Part shown: in pieces, positions 37,249-46,166 of the stretch
Numbering within the stretch: position 1 is the stretch's first letter
Layout of the letters: every line of letters starts with the position of its first letter
NCBI RefSeq assembly: GCF_001937065.1
Contig: NZ_MOWR01000002.1
Location: 186,001 to 250,000, forward strand
Length of the DNA stretch: 64,000 nt
DNA from: Streptococcus sp. 'caviae'
Lineage (GTDB): Bacteria > Bacillota > Bacilli > Lactobacillales > Streptococcaceae
Direction: 5' to 3'
Notes under the pieces: generated by a model
Told to the model about the DNA's origin: nothing
The model's database searches: none
Seen by the model: the letters and a program-made list of their open reading frames with translations, nothing else
Made by a program: the position numbers and the translations under genes

Positions 37249-37495
37249 TTAACCTCAACCGCTAGCGAATTTCTTACTCTTATTGTAGCATAAATAGACG
37301 CTTGTGGGGTCACAGCACCATCTTTTGCTGCAATCATAGGAGGTAAAAAAAGAGGAAGCATTATCATGCAGCCGTTTTTCTAGGACTGGCTGTTTGTGAT
37401 TTTTCATTATATTATTTCCCAGACCTGCCTCTTTAATAGGCCGGAAAATTCATGTCCTGCTCTTGTTTTTACCCGCCTTTTTCCTTCTTTAGTGC

Positions 37496-37521
37496 TATAA
37501 TAAAAGTGAGAAAACGCTTTC
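37496..37521 (+). promoter_or_regulatory. Promoter and cre-like site of the flavin oxidoreductase gene
   Basis: Extended -10 TGCTATAAT (TATAAT 37496-37501) with GAAAACGCTTTC at 37510-37521 straddling the start point. The palindrome has the core of a cre/LacI operator but deviates at the outer TG. The rest of 37291-37490 shows nothing I can assign. Confidence 0.6.
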
Positions 37522-37549
37522 GCACAGTTATAAAAAGGAGGAAAAGAAA

Positions 37550-38749
37550 ATGGTTCACCAACTTACAGATGAGGTGGTTTTTCGTCATGGTGCCAAAGTG
37601 CACAATCGCATTGTTCTGCCGCCCATGCTGACTTTCTCAGGCAAGGAAGGCGGTTTTGCTTCTGAGGATACACTGGATTATTATAAGGCACGTTCACAGG
37701 CCGGAGGGCTCCTGATTTCGGAGTATCACTATGTCAGCGAAACCGGCGGACCGTGTACACCGGCTGGTGTTCCAGAACAGCTGGGCATCTATGATGATGA
37801 GCACTTAGAGTCTATCAGATCAATTGCTCAGGCACTGAAGAAAGACGGCAATAAGGCTATTTTGCAAATTCATCACGGCGGCCGTGAGGCCATGGGCCGT
37901 GCTGCTAAAGGCAAAGACGTTCTGGCACCGTCGGCTTTGGATTTTTCGTTCTTACCGTATCCTGTTCGGGAAATGACCGGTGAAGAAATTGAAGAGATTA
38001 TCAAAGACTTTGGCCGCGCTGCTAAGCGGGCTATTGATGCCGGTTTTGACGGTGTGGAGATTCACGGAGCCAATCACTACGGTATTCAGCAGTTTTTCTC
38101 GGCCTTTTCAAACCATAGAACGGATAAGTGGGGCGGTTCTCTTGAAAAACGGATGGCTTTTCCGCTTGCGGTTGTTCACGAAGTTAAGCGCGTGGTTGCC
38201 CAGTATGCTCCCGATGATTTCATCGTTGGCTACCGTATCAGTCCCGAAGAAATTCATGGGGACACGGTCGGCTATACCTATAAGGATGCATTGGCTCTGA
38301 TCAAAGAAGTTATTAAAAATGATCTGGATTATATTCACCTTTCCTTGTGGAATGGCTACGCTTCTAAACCGCAGGGTGCTGAACGTTCTTTTGCAGAATA
38401 CTTCAAAGACATTTTGGATGATAAGACCAAGCTGATTGTTGTCGGCGGTGTCTTCTCGGAAGCAGCTGCTAAGGATGCTGTTGAGAACTACACGGATTTG
38501 ATTGCGGTTGGCCGCGGCACGATTGTAGATCCTCTCTTTGGTAAGAAGATTGATGAGGGCAAGGGCGATACTATTGCCCATGAAATATCTCCTGAGCAGC
38601 TGGAAAAAGCACACTGGACACCTGGCTTACTGCAAGCCTTTACGACGGAAGGCTCCTTTGGTCTGCCGCCTATTCCGGGAAGCGACTCCATCAAGCATCT
38701 CAACAAGGGAACTCCAGAAGGCTTCAAAGGCTTTTCAAATGCTAATTAA
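37550..38749 (+). CDS. NADH-dependent flavin oxidoreductase, Old Yellow Enzyme family
   Basis: 399 residues, TIM-barrel FMN enzyme. Typical pieces: NRIVLPPM at the N-terminus, LQIHHGGREA, the substrate-binding GVEIHGANHYGIQQFFS region and the FMN-binding VVGGVFSEAAAKDAV and DLIAVGRGTIVDP. It resembles YqiG/NemA-type proteins that reduce enones or other electrophiles; no Fe-S domain is present. AAGGAGG lies 7 bases before ATG. Possibly repressed by sugars through the site at its start. Confidence 0.9.
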   Translation: MVHQLTDEVVFRHGAKVHNRIVLPPMLTFSGKEGGFASEDTLDYYKARSQAGGLLISEYHYVSETGGPCTPAGVPEQLGIYDDEHLESIRSIAQALKKDGNKAILQIHHGGREAMGRAAKGKDVLAPSALDFSFLPYPVREMTGEEIEEIIKDFGRAAKRAIDAGFDGVEIHGANHYGIQQFFSAFSNHRTDKWGGSLEKRMAFPLAVVHEVKRVVAQYAPDDFIVGYRISPEEIHGDTVGYTYKDALALIKEVIKNDLDYIHLSLWNGYASKPQGAERSFAEYFKDILDDKTKLIVVGGVFSEAAAKDAVENYTDLIAVGRGTIVDPLFGKKIDEGKGDTIAHEISPEQLEKAHWTPGLLQAFTTEGSFGLPPIPGSDSIKHLNKGTPEGFKGFSNAN

Positions 38750-38768
38750 TTGTGATGCTTTAAGGTTT

Positions 38769-38903
38769 GTGAAAGAAAAGTTTAAGGAAGAATTAAGAAA
38801 TTATTCTTATACTATAATCATCCTAGCAATAGGAATCCTAGCAGTAGATGTCATCCACTCGTTACGGTTCTGCGAACCTGACTCTTGGGACATCTTTGCA
38901 TAG
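38769..38903 (+). CDS. Candidate 44-residue single-pass membrane peptide
   Basis: GTG at 38769 with AAGG upstream; the frame continues back to an ATG at 38739 inside the preceding gene. The sequence has a charged head (KEKFKEELRNYSY), a clear membrane segment (TIIILAIGILAVDVI) and a short tail. It could equally be the remnant of a longer membrane protein, because the tail runs into an inverted-repeat-rich stretch. Confidence 0.3.
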   Translation: MKEKFKEELRNYSYTIIILAIGILAVDVIHSLRFCEPDSWDIFA

Positions 38904-39022
38904 ATATTCGTAAACTGCTAAAGCAGCAACGGCTATCGTAAAAACTTTTACCGAACACTGTTCGGTATCCGTCACTGTAAGAGCTAAAGCTCAAACAGTG
39001 AGCGTATCTTTTCATAAATCTC
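38820..39022. repeat. Intergenic stretch rich in hairpins, unknown
   Basis: Successive short inverted repeats: GGTTC-TGC-GAACC, CTGCT/AGCAG, GTAAAA/TTTTAC, CCGAAC/GTTCGG, and TCACTGT..GAGCT..AGCTC..ACAGTGA. No coding content beyond the candidate peptide. It may be a decayed mobile or repeated intergenic element. Confidence 0.45.
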
Positions 39023-39024
39023 CT

Positions 39025-39056
39025 AAAGAGTCAGTAGGCATACTGGCTCTTTTTTG
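39025..39056 (+). terminator. Terminator
   Basis: AAAGAG-CAGTA pairs with TACTG-CTCTTT with one T-G step, followed by T. Confidence 0.75.
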
Positions 39057-39130
39057 TGCTAGTATCCAATTAAATCAGGCATAGTCAAAAAACTTTGACA
39101 GCCAAGCTGATTTAAAAATTCATAGGGCAG

Positions 39131-39168
39131 AGATTTAGTCTTGCATGAACAGGGCTAAATCTTTTTTA
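39131..39168 (+). terminator. Second terminator upstream of metK
   Basis: AGATTTAG (39131-39138) pairs with CTAAATCT (39155-39162), then TTTTTT. It insulates metK from upstream transcription. Confidence 0.7.
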
Positions 39169-39249
39169 TTGAAATTGCTGAAAAGATTGTTATTAGTAAA
39201 AATTATGGCCCGGTAATTGGAAAAAATATGACTTTTTTAGGGCTAATTA

Positions 39250-39258
39250 TGGTACAAT
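39250..39258 (+). promoter_or_regulatory. metK promoter, extended -10
   Basis: TGGTACAAT (TACAAT 39253-39258) with a poor -35. Transcription would begin about 39265, right at the 5' side of the riboswitch. Confidence 0.6.
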
Positions 39259-39270
39259 GGTAAAGTTAAT

Positions 39271-39665
39271 GAGTCCCGAAAAGGTGATTTGTACCGATAG
39301 ATAAGGTCAGAGATTGAGGACAGCTAATCCAAACTTGCTAGGCCTTTATCGACGCTGCAAATCAGTGCTTTGTAACTTTTTAACTCGCTAAGTTTTATGA
39401 GCAAGCTGACTTGCCATAAAACGATGGAAAATCCTATGGCATTTTTCCTAAGGGGCTTACTAGCCGCAAGCCAAGATTAAAATCGAATTTTGACTTGTGA
39501 CGTCGTAACTCGTTGGGATCAACAGACATGGATTTTCTTGCGCTATCATTAAGAGAAATTTTTTTATTTCTCTGTAAAAGCAATGGAATCAAGAAGGTAG
39601 CAGTTTTGTTTTGACAATTAAACTATCAACAAGATTCATTGCAATTATATTATTAAAAGGGGGAC
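39271..39665 (+). promoter_or_regulatory. S-MK box (SAM-III) riboswitch with a long internal insert
   Basis: GTCCCGAAAAGG (from 39273) matches the 5' strand of the S-MK box I remember (GUUCCCGAAAGG), and GCTTTGTAAC (39367-39376) the conserved CUUGUAAC. GTCCC can pair with GGGAC of the metK SD GGGGGAC (39659-39665). Between them lies an enlarged P3 hairpin (TGATTTG 39285-39291 with CAAATCA 39358-39364; inner CGATA/TATCG and AAGG/CCTT) and a 280-base insert with at least four hairpins. Bound SAM would hide the SD and stop metK translation. Confidence 0.85.
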
Positions 39666-39670
39666 ATTTT

Positions 39671-40864
39671 ATGTCAGAACGTAAGCTGTTTACGTCTGAA
39701 TCAGTATCTGAGGGACATCCCGATAAGATTGCCGATCAGATTTCAGACGCTATTTTAGATGCTATCTTAGCACAGGATCCCGATGCCCATGTGGCTGCTG
39801 AAACGGTTGTTTATACGGGTTCTGTCCATGTTTTTGGTGAAATTTCTACCAAAGCCTATGTGGACATTAATCGTATAGTACGTGATACCATTGCTGAGAT
39901 TGGTTATACAGATACCGATTATGGTTTCTCAGCAGAAACGGTTGGGGTGCATCCGTCATTGGTAGAGCAGTCTCCGGATATTGCTCAGGGAGTCAATGAA
40001 GCGCTTGAAGTACGCGGCCATGATGAACAAGACGCACTTGACTTGATTGGTGCTGGTGATCAGGGGCTCATGTTTGGTTTCGCTGTTGATGAGACACCGG
40101 AGCTTATGCCTCTGCCGATTTCACTGGCTCACCGATTGGTTAGAAAATTAGCAGAGCTGAGAAAATCAGGAGAGATTGCTTATCTGCGGCCCGATGCCAA
40201 GAGTCAGGTGACAGTTGAGTATGACGAAAACGACAGACCAATTCGTGTGGATACGGTTGTCATCTCCACGCAGCATGATCCTGAAGCAAGAAACGAAGAC
40301 ATTCACAGAGATGTCATTGATAAGGTTATTAAGGCTGTTATTCCCGCTGAATATCTTGATGGCAAAACCAAGTATCTCATCAATCCGACAGGCCGTTTTG
40401 TTATCGGCGGCCCTCAAGGGGATTCTGGTTTGACGGGACGTAAGATTATTGTCGATACTTACGGCGGCTATGCCCGCCATGGCGGCGGAGCTTTTTCCGG
40501 CAAGGATGCCACAAAAGTTGACCGTTCGGCTTCTTATGCAGCGCGCTACATCGCTAAAAATATTGTGGCAGCAGGTCTGGCTAAGAAGGCAGAAGTTCAG
40601 CTGGCTTATGCCATTGGCGTTGCCCAGCCTGTTTCTGTCCGTGTCGATACTTTTGGAACTGGAACAGTTCCTGAAAGTCAATTGGAAGCCGCTGTGCGCC
40701 AGATTTTTGACTTGCGTCCGGCAGGGATTATCAAAATGCTTGATCTCAAGCGGCCTATTTACCGTCAGACAGCAGCTTACGGACATGTTGGGCGTACAGA
40801 TATTGATTTGCCTTGGGAAAGAGTGGATAAAGTAGATAAACTCAAGCAGGCCCTTCATAATTGA
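39671..40864 (+). CDS. metK: S-adenosylmethionine synthetase
   Basis: 397 residues from ATG 39671; the in-frame start at 39611 lies inside the riboswitch and is rejected. It makes SAM from methionine and ATP. Motifs: [30 protein letters not shown] and [13 protein letters not shown]. The product is the ligand of the riboswitch in its own leader, so the circuit is a direct feedback loop. Confidence 0.97.
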   Translation: MSERKLFTSESVSEGHPDKIADQISDAILDAILAQDPDAHVAAETVVYTGSVHVFGEISTKAYVDINRIVRDTIAEIGYTDTDYGFSAETVGVHPSLVEQSPDIAQGVNEALEVRGHDEQDALDLIGAGDQGLMFGFAVDETPELMPLPISLAHRLVRKLAELRKSGEIAYLRPDAKSQVTVEYDENDRPIRVDTVVISTQHDPEARNEDIHRDVIDKVIKAVIPAEYLDGKTKYLINPTGRFVIGGPQGDSGLTGRKIIVDTYGGYARHGGGAFSGKDATKVDRSASYAARYIAKNIVAAGLAKKAEVQLAYAIGVAQPVSVRVDTFGTGTVPESQLEAAVRQIFDLRPAGIIKMLDLKRPIYRQTAAYGHVGRTDIDLPWERVDKVDKLKQALHN

Positions 40865-40986
40865 GATTGAAAGGGAGGACTCCCTGCTTCAGACTGTAGA
40901 CAAATCTCTAATTGCCTATCTTGATCAGCAAAAAAGTCTGCAGACTACCATATAAATTTCCCTGAACGCAAACGAGTTAGGTAAAG

Positions 40987-41129
40987 GATACTTCCGCCGT
41001 GATGAAAGTGTCAGAAATGGTGAATTTTAGCTAATTCTGACAGTCGGAAACTTTGAGACCGTGGCTCAAAGTTTCGGCATGGAATTCCTTAGGAAGTCGC
41101 TGCCGTCCAACATCACCTAAGGAAGTATC
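40987..41129 (+). ncRNA. Candidate branched structured RNA between metK and its terminator
   Basis: Closing stem GATACTTCC (40987-40995) / GGAAGTATC (41121-41129), then GTGATG (40999-41004) / CATCAC (41111-41116). Inside are three hairpins: TGTCAGAA/TTCTGACA (41009-41042), GAAACTTTGAG/CTCAAAGTTTC (41047-41075) and CGGCA/TGCCG (41075-41105). All helices nest without conflict. It matches no RNA family I know, and no ORF explains it. It could be a 3'-UTR element of metK, a processed small RNA or a repeated palindromic element. Confidence 0.5.
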
Positions 41130-41147
41130 AAACTTTTTCTTCAAGCT

Positions 41148-41171
41148 AAAGCAGGAGCACCTGCTTTTTTT
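41148..41171 (+). terminator. metK terminator
   Basis: AAAGCAGG-AGCA-CCTGCTTT followed by a T run. Confidence 0.88.
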
Positions 41172-41234
41172 GTGCATGAAAAAGTTTTCATATTTTTTTA
41201 ATGATTTAGTTAATTTGAAATGTGACTTAAGATG

Positions 41235-41243
41235 TGATAAAAT
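41235..41243 (+). promoter_or_regulatory. murA promoter, extended -10
   Basis: TGATAAAAT (TAAAAT 41238-41243), 46 bases before the gene; -35 poor. Confidence 0.55.
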
Positions 41244-41288
41244 AGATTAGTTGAATTCTAGTTAAAGATTAAAGAAAGTTTTGATTGT

Positions 41289-42548
41289 ATGCGGAAAATT
41301 GTTATTAACGGCGGACGCCCTTTAAAGGGAGAAGTGGCTGTTTCAGGAGCTAAAAACAGTGTTGTTGCCCTGATTCCAGCCATTATTTTGGCAGATGATA
41401 TTGTGACTTTGGATGGGGTTCCGGCTATCAGTGATGTTGACAGCTTGATTGATATCATGACTTTAATGGGAGCCAGCATTGAGCGCGAGGGAGACAGTCT
41501 TAAAATTGACCCGCGCGGTGTAAAGGACATTCCTATGCCTTATGGGAAGATTAACAGTCTGCGGGCCTCTTACTATTTTTATGGCGGTTTGCTGGGGCGT
41601 TTTGGCCAAGCTGTTGTCGGTCTGCCGGGGGGCTGTGATTTGGGGCCCCGTCCTATTGACCTGCATTTAAAAGCTTTTGAAGCTATGGGAGCGGTCGTTT
41701 CCTATGAAGGTGAAGCGATGCGCCTTTCTACCGAAGGCAGAGAGCTCAAGGGTGCTCACATTTACATGGATACGGTCAGTGTCGGAGCAACCATTAATAC
41801 CATGATTGCGGCCAGCAAGGCCAAGGGACGTACAGTTATTGAAAATGCTGCGCGGGAACCGGAAATCATTGATATTGCGACCCTTTTAAACAATATGGGA
41901 GCACATATCCGCGGTGCAGGGACTGATATTATCACTATTGAAGGCGTTGAGAGCCTTCATGGCACCCGCCATCAGGTTATTCCTGACCGCATTGAAGCAG
42001 GGACTTACATTGCTATGGCAGCTGCTATCGGCGAGGGGGTCAAAATTACTAATGTTTTGTACGAACATTTGGAGAGCTTTATTTCAAAGCTGGAAGAAAT
42101 GGGCGTGCGCATGACCATCGAAGAAGACAGTATCTTTGTGGAAAAACAGGGAGAACTGAAAGCTGTGTCGCTTAAAACATCTCCTTACCCTGGCTTTGCA
42201 ACCGATCTGCAGCAGCCCATTACGCCTCTCTTATTAAAGGCTCACGGCCGCGGTAAAATTCGGGACACAATCTATGAAAAACGTGTCAATCATGTTGCGG
42301 AACTGGCACGAATGGGAGCTCGTATTTCTGTCTTGGGCGGCCAGATTGTTTACGAAGGCCCCAATGAATTAACGGGAGCTCCGGTGAAGGCGACTGACCT
42401 GCGCGCGGGTGCTGCTCTGGTGACGGCCGGTCTTATTGCCAAGGGACAAACGGTGATTTCCAATATTGAATTTATTCTGAGAGGCTATTCTGATATTATT
42501 GAAAAGTTAACCCATCTGGGGGCAGACATCAAAATTGTAGAAGAATAA
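41289..42548 (+). CDS. murA: UDP-N-acetylglucosamine 1-carboxyvinyltransferase
   Basis: 419 residues. Transfers enolpyruvyl from PEP to UDP-GlcNAc, the first committed step of peptidoglycan synthesis. The catalytic Cys116 ([15 protein letters not shown]), the target of fosfomycin, is present, as are SGAKNS at 19-24 and the DRIEAGTY loop. Firmicutes usually have two copies; this one could be the MurA2/MurZ type. Own promoter; a convergent terminator follows. Confidence 0.95.
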   Translation: MRKIVINGGRPLKGEVAVSGAKNSVVALIPAIILADDIVTLDGVPAISDVDSLIDIMTLMGASIEREGDSLKIDPRGVKDIPMPYGKINSLRASYYFYGGLLGRFGQAVVGLPGGCDLGPRPIDLHLKAFEAMGAVVSYEGEAMRLSTEGRELKGAHIYMDTVSVGATINTMIAASKAKGRTVIENAAREPEIIDIATLLNNMGAHIRGAGTDIITIEGVESLHGTRHQVIPDRIEAGTYIAMAAAIGEGVKITNVLYEHLESFISKLEEMGVRMTIEEDSIFVEKQGELKAVSLKTSPYPGFATDLQQPITPLLLKAHGRGKIRDTIYEKRVNHVAELARMGARISVLGGQIVYEGPNELTGAPVKATDLRAGAALVTAGLIAKGQTVISNIEFILRGYSDIIEKLTHLGADIKIVEE

Positions 42549-42603
42549 AAGGCAGTACTGGTTAATACAAACAGGACCCGCAGTGCTGATAGGACAGGTT
42601 TTG

Positions 42604-42628
42604 AGAAGGGGCTTTACCCCCTCTTTTA
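42604..42628 (+). terminator. murA terminator, proximal
   Basis: AAGGGG-CTTTA-CCCCC followed by TCTTTT. Confidence 0.6.
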
Positions 42629-42670
42629 ACAGGATGAGAAGTCAGCCTGTGTATTAAAAATATGATAGGC

Positions 42671-42720
42671 AAAAAGCAGGATAAAGTTTGGGATTATCTC
42701 CCAAGTTTTATCCTGCTTTT
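42671..42720. terminator. Shared convergent terminator, murA / malK
   Basis: AAAGCAGGATAAA...TTGGGA pairs with TCCCAA...TTTATCCTGCTTT; A run on one side, T run on the other, so it serves both strands. Confidence 0.9.
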
Positions 42721-42746
42721 ATAACTGTTAAGCTATTTTGAATTGT

Positions 42747-43883
42747 TTAAGTATGGATTCGTTCTGAAGTTTCCGTATCAAAGAAGTGGCCTTTAGCGAC
42801 ATTAAAGGTCAATGTCACCTTGTCACCTGGATTGTAGCTGTCTCTGGCATCAACACGGGAAGTGAATTCAGTATTGCCGAATTTCACATAAAGCATGGTT
42901 TCACTGCCCAGAAGTTCTGATACCAGAACATCAGCTGTAACATTAGCATTTGGAAAGGTGTCATGAACAATCTGCTGACCGGAAATATCTTCCGGGCGAA
43001 TGCCAAAGATAACTGTTTTACCAAGATAGCCTTGACTTTCAAGGATTTTTTTCTGCCCCTGAGGAAGGGCAAGGCTGAGGCCGTCTTGACCGATCAGTCG
43101 GTCTTTTTCAACTTTTACTTCGAAGAAATTCATGGCCGGGCTGCCGATGAAGCCGGCTACGAATTTGTTGGCCGGTTCATTGTAGAGCTCCTGTGGTGTT
43201 CCGATTTGTTCAATTCTGCCGATAGAACCGCTTTTATCGGGGTTAGGAGTGGCACTCATGATGACAATGCGATCTGCTAGAGTCATAGCTTCGGTCTGGT
43301 CATGAGTTACGTAGATGGTTGTAGCGCCGATACGTTGGTGAATTTTAGCAATTTCTGCTCTCATAGAAACCCGCAGTTTAGCATCGAGGTTGCTGAGCGG
43401 TTCATCCATTAAGAAGACTTTGGCATCGCGAACAATTGCCCGCCCCATGGCTACCCGCTGACGCTGCCCGCCCGAGAGATCGGCAGGTTTACGGTCAAGA
43501 AATTCACTTAGTCCAAGAATTTGAGCGGCTTCGCGCACGCGCTTATCAATCTCGTCTTTTTTGTATTTGCGCAGTTTCAGTCCAAAGGCCATATTTTCAT
43601 AAACTGTCATATGAGGATAAAGGGCATAATTTTGGAAAACCATGGCAATATCACGGTCTTTAGGCGCCTCATCATTCATGAGCTTGTCATCGATATAGAA
43701 CTTTCCTTCTGTAATGTCTTCAAGACCTGCAATCATTCGAAGTGTGGTTGATTTGCCGCAGCCGGAAGGACCGACAAAGACGATGAATTCCTTATCTTTA
43801 ATGTCAAGGCTAAAATCCTCAACTGAATAATGATTGCTGTTTGGATATTTTTTATAAATCTTATCAAGTTTCAACGTTGTCAT
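42747..43883 (-). CDS. malK: Maltodextrin ABC transporter ATP-binding protein
   Basis: 378 residues; Walker A GPSGCGKST, LSGGQRQR, VFLMDEPLSNLDAKLR and THDQTEAMTLAD, with the regulatory C-domain. Last gene of the minus-strand mal operon, 21 bases after malG. Very close to MsmK at 21998-23131: from about residue 115 to 180 the two are nearly identical, while the third codon positions differ widely, so this is protein-level conservation and not a recent copy. Confidence 0.93.
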   Translation of the reverse strand: MTTLKLDKIYKKYPNSNHYSVEDFSLDIKDKEFIVFVGPSGCGKSTTLRMIAGLEDITEGKFYIDDKLMNDEAPKDRDIAMVFQNYALYPHMTVYENMAFGLKLRKYKKDEIDKRVREAAQILGLSEFLDRKPADLSGGQRQRVAMGRAIVRDAKVFLMDEPLSNLDAKLRVSMRAEIAKIHQRIGATTIYVTHDQTEAMTLADRIVIMSATPNPDKSGSIGRIEQIGTPQELYNEPANKFVAGFIGSPAMNFFEVKVEKDRLIGQDGLSLALPQGQKKILESQGYLGKTVIFGIRPEDISGQQIVHDTFPNANVTADVLVSELLGSETMLYVKFGNTEFTSRVDARDSYNPGDKVTLTFNVAKGHFFDTETSERIHT

Positions 43884-43904
43884 AACAATATTTCCTTATT
43901 AATT

Positions 43905-44741
43905 CTATTTGACGGATCCGCCAGTGATACCTTCAACATAATATTTTTGCATGAAGATAAAGAGCAGAGTAATTGGAATAGCAATCAAGACAGAACCGGC
44001 TGCAAAAGTCATAAACCAGTTGTTGATGGTGTCAGGCTGCAGCATAGAGAAGAGTCCGATAGCTACGGTGTACTTGCTTGTCGCATCTCCCAGAATGACC
44101 TGTGCAAAGATAAAGTCAATCCAAGGTCCAATGAAAGCTAGAAGTGCTGTATAGACAATGATTGGTTTAGAGAGTGGCAGGGTAATTTTGAAGAAAATAT
44201 CCATGCGTGTTGCTCCGTCAATCATGGCAGATTCATCAAGTGAATAGGGAATCGTGTCAAAGAACCCCTTGGCGATATAAAAGGTCAGAGCAGCCCCCGC
44301 CGAATAAACAAGCACGAGAGATGTCAGGGTCTGTGTCAAATTGAGCGCTTTTAGGATATAATAAACAGCAATCATGCTCATAAAACCCGGAAACATATTA
44401 AGCACCAAGGCTAATTTTAATAAGCCGTTGCGATGTTTGAATTTGATACGGCTGAGTGAATAGGCCATGGCAACCGTAATGAAGGTTGATAAAATACAAG
44501 AAGCAGTTGCTACGACAAATGTGTTTAAAAACCAACGTCCATAAGGGAAGGAAGAATTGGTAAAGAGTTTAACATAATTATCAATTGTCCATGTTTTAGG
44601 GATAAAATAGGTTACATAAGCTGTTCCTTCACCGCGAAAACTGGTCAGAACTACCCAAGCAATGGGAAGAAGCCAGATGAAAGACAATAGGATTAATAAA
44701 GCATAGGTGAGCCCCAGCTGAAATCGTTTTTTCCTTTTCAT
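43905..44741 (-). CDS. malG: Maltodextrin ABC transporter permease MalG
   Basis: 278 residues, six membrane segments, EAA loop SLDESAMIDGATRMDIFFKITLPLSKP. Its ATG shares one base with the malF stop, a sign of coupling. Forms the channel with MalF. Confidence 0.94.
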   Translation of the reverse strand: MKRKKRFQLGLTYALLILLSFIWLLPIAWVVLTSFRGEGTAYVTYFIPKTWTIDNYVKLFTNSSFPYGRWFLNTFVVATASCILSTFITVAMAYSLSRIKFKHRNGLLKLALVLNMFPGFMSMIAVYYILKALNLTQTLTSLVLVYSAGAALTFYIAKGFFDTIPYSLDESAMIDGATRMDIFFKITLPLSKPIIVYTALLAFIGPWIDFIFAQVILGDATSKYTVAIGLFSMLQPDTINNWFMTFAAGSVLIAIPITLLFIFMQKYYVEGITGGSVK

Positions 44742-46102
44742 TATTTGATCGCTCCTTCCTTATAAGATGCTGAACGTGTATAGGCTAAAAGGCTGAAAAT
44801 AGCAGAAATAACAAAGATAATAATACCGATAACAGAAGCTAGATTATAATCCGCTGCCGTTACTGTCAGCTTATAGAGCCAGGTAACCAGCAAATCGGTG
44901 CTGCCAGCCTGATAAAACTGAGAATTAGTAGGCCCGCCGCCGGTAAGCAGATAGATAACATTGAAATTATTAATATTACCGATAAACTGTTGAATTAAAG
45001 ACGGCATCATGATAAGAAGAATCTGCGGGAAAGTAATTGATTTGAAAATCTGGAATTTACTTGCGCCATCAATTTCAGCGGCTTCAATCTGCTCACTAGG
45101 CAAATTCATAATGATACCAGTTGCAATTAGCATGGTAAAGGGAATACCAACCCACATATTGACAAAGATAATAGATACTTTTGCCCACAAAGGATCTGAT
45201 AAAAAGGGCAGAGGATGTGAAATCAATCCAATTTTTTCCAAAAGAGCATTAAAAGGTCCTTGGTCATTGAGGAAATTCCGCATTAGCAGCAGTGAAATAA
45301 ATTGCGGCACAGCAATAGTGATAACAAAAACTGTCCGCCACAGTTTCTTTAATCTAAGACCTTTGGCATTGATAATGAGGGCCAAAATAACACCGAAAAT
45401 AAAGTTGGTCACTGTTGCAAAAACGGCCCAAATCAGTGTCCAAGATAAAACAGGGAAAAAGGTTCCTGCCATCCGACCGTTTAAAACATTGCCAAAGTTA
45501 GCTAGGCCTACCCAATCAAAGAGTGATTTAGGCGGTAAGTGATTGTGGTCATAGTTGGTAAAGGCCAGACAAATCATATAAACCAGCGGCAAAATAGTAA
45601 AGAGCAAAACTCCGATTAAAGGAACTGCCATCAAGGTCATATGGAAGCGTCCGTTTGCCAGGGTCATAAAATCTTCCTTGAAAGAAGGAACCTTGGCTCC
45701 AGTCTTTTTAATGACATAGAGATTTCGGGCGCTTTTTAAATTGCACCAATAAATATAGGCGAAAACCAAGCAAAAAATCAGTGATGCTAAGCCGAAAATC
45801 AGCATAAGCATGGAATTATCCCCTTCAACGGCGACTTGCAGCTTAACTCCGTCAACCACCTTTTCTTTCATACCCTGTGTTTGGCTGCCCAGTGTTATTA
45901 AGCCCTGAAAGGATGGAATAACTTGGGTTACAAAAGCGATTAAAAAGGCAATTTCACTTATAAGAAAGAGGAAACCCTTGATAAACTGCTTATTGACTAG
46001 GTTGGCAAATCCCATAATGAAAAAGGATAATTTGATGTCTATACTGCCTTTTTTAAAGGCCTCTGGCACAGACACCTGATCATATAAAGATGAATTAGCC
46101 AT
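44741..46102 (-). CDS. malF: Maltodextrin ABC transporter permease MalF
   Basis: 453 residues, longer than MsmF because of an extra N-terminal part (two membrane segments around 25-65 and a loop before the core). EAA loop SEQIEAAEIDGASKFQIFKSITFP. Lies 64 bases after malE with an intercistronic hairpin between. Confidence 0.94.
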   Translation of the reverse strand: MANSSLYDQVSVPEAFKKGSIDIKLSFFIMGFANLVNKQFIKGFLFLISEIAFLIAFVTQVIPSFQGLITLGSQTQGMKEKVVDGVKLQVAVEGDNSMLMLIFGLASLIFCLVFAYIYWCNLKSARNLYVIKKTGAKVPSFKEDFMTLANGRFHMTLMAVPLIGVLLFTILPLVYMICLAFTNYDHNHLPPKSLFDWVGLANFGNVLNGRMAGTFFPVLSWTLIWAVFATVTNFIFGVILALIINAKGLRLKKLWRTVFVITIAVPQFISLLLMRNFLNDQGPFNALLEKIGLISHPLPFLSDPLWAKVSIIFVNMWVGIPFTMLIATGIIMNLPSEQIEAAEIDGASKFQIFKSITFPQILLIMMPSLIQQFIGNINNFNVIYLLTGGGPTNSQFYQAGSTDLLVTWLYKLTVTAADYNLASVIGIIIFVISAIFSLLAYTRSASYKEGAIK

Positions 46103-46133
46103 GTATATCTCCTTTGTTTATCCGATTAACAAA

Positions 46134-46159
46134 AGTGAGGAGATGTGACTCCCCTCACT
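46134..46159 (-). other. Intercistronic hairpin after malE
   Basis: AGTGAGG (46134-46140) pairs with CCTCACT (46153-46159). No T run on the minus strand; a stabiliser or partial terminator like that after msmE. Confidence 0.5.
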
Positions 46160-46166
46160 ATGATAT

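Noticed and set aside
38905-38912. TACGAATA on the minus strand, like the competence ComX (CIN) box
   Set aside because: An 8-mer is expected about twice by chance in this window, and it points into the 3' end of the OYE gene with no gene to drive.
39611-39670. N-terminal extension of MetK
   Set aside because: It lies in the riboswitch; the sequestered SD at 39659 belongs to ATG 39671.
21998-43883. Recent gene conversion between msmK and malK
   Set aside because: The proteins are nearly identical in the core, but many synonymous bases differ in the compared stretches, so selection explains the likeness.
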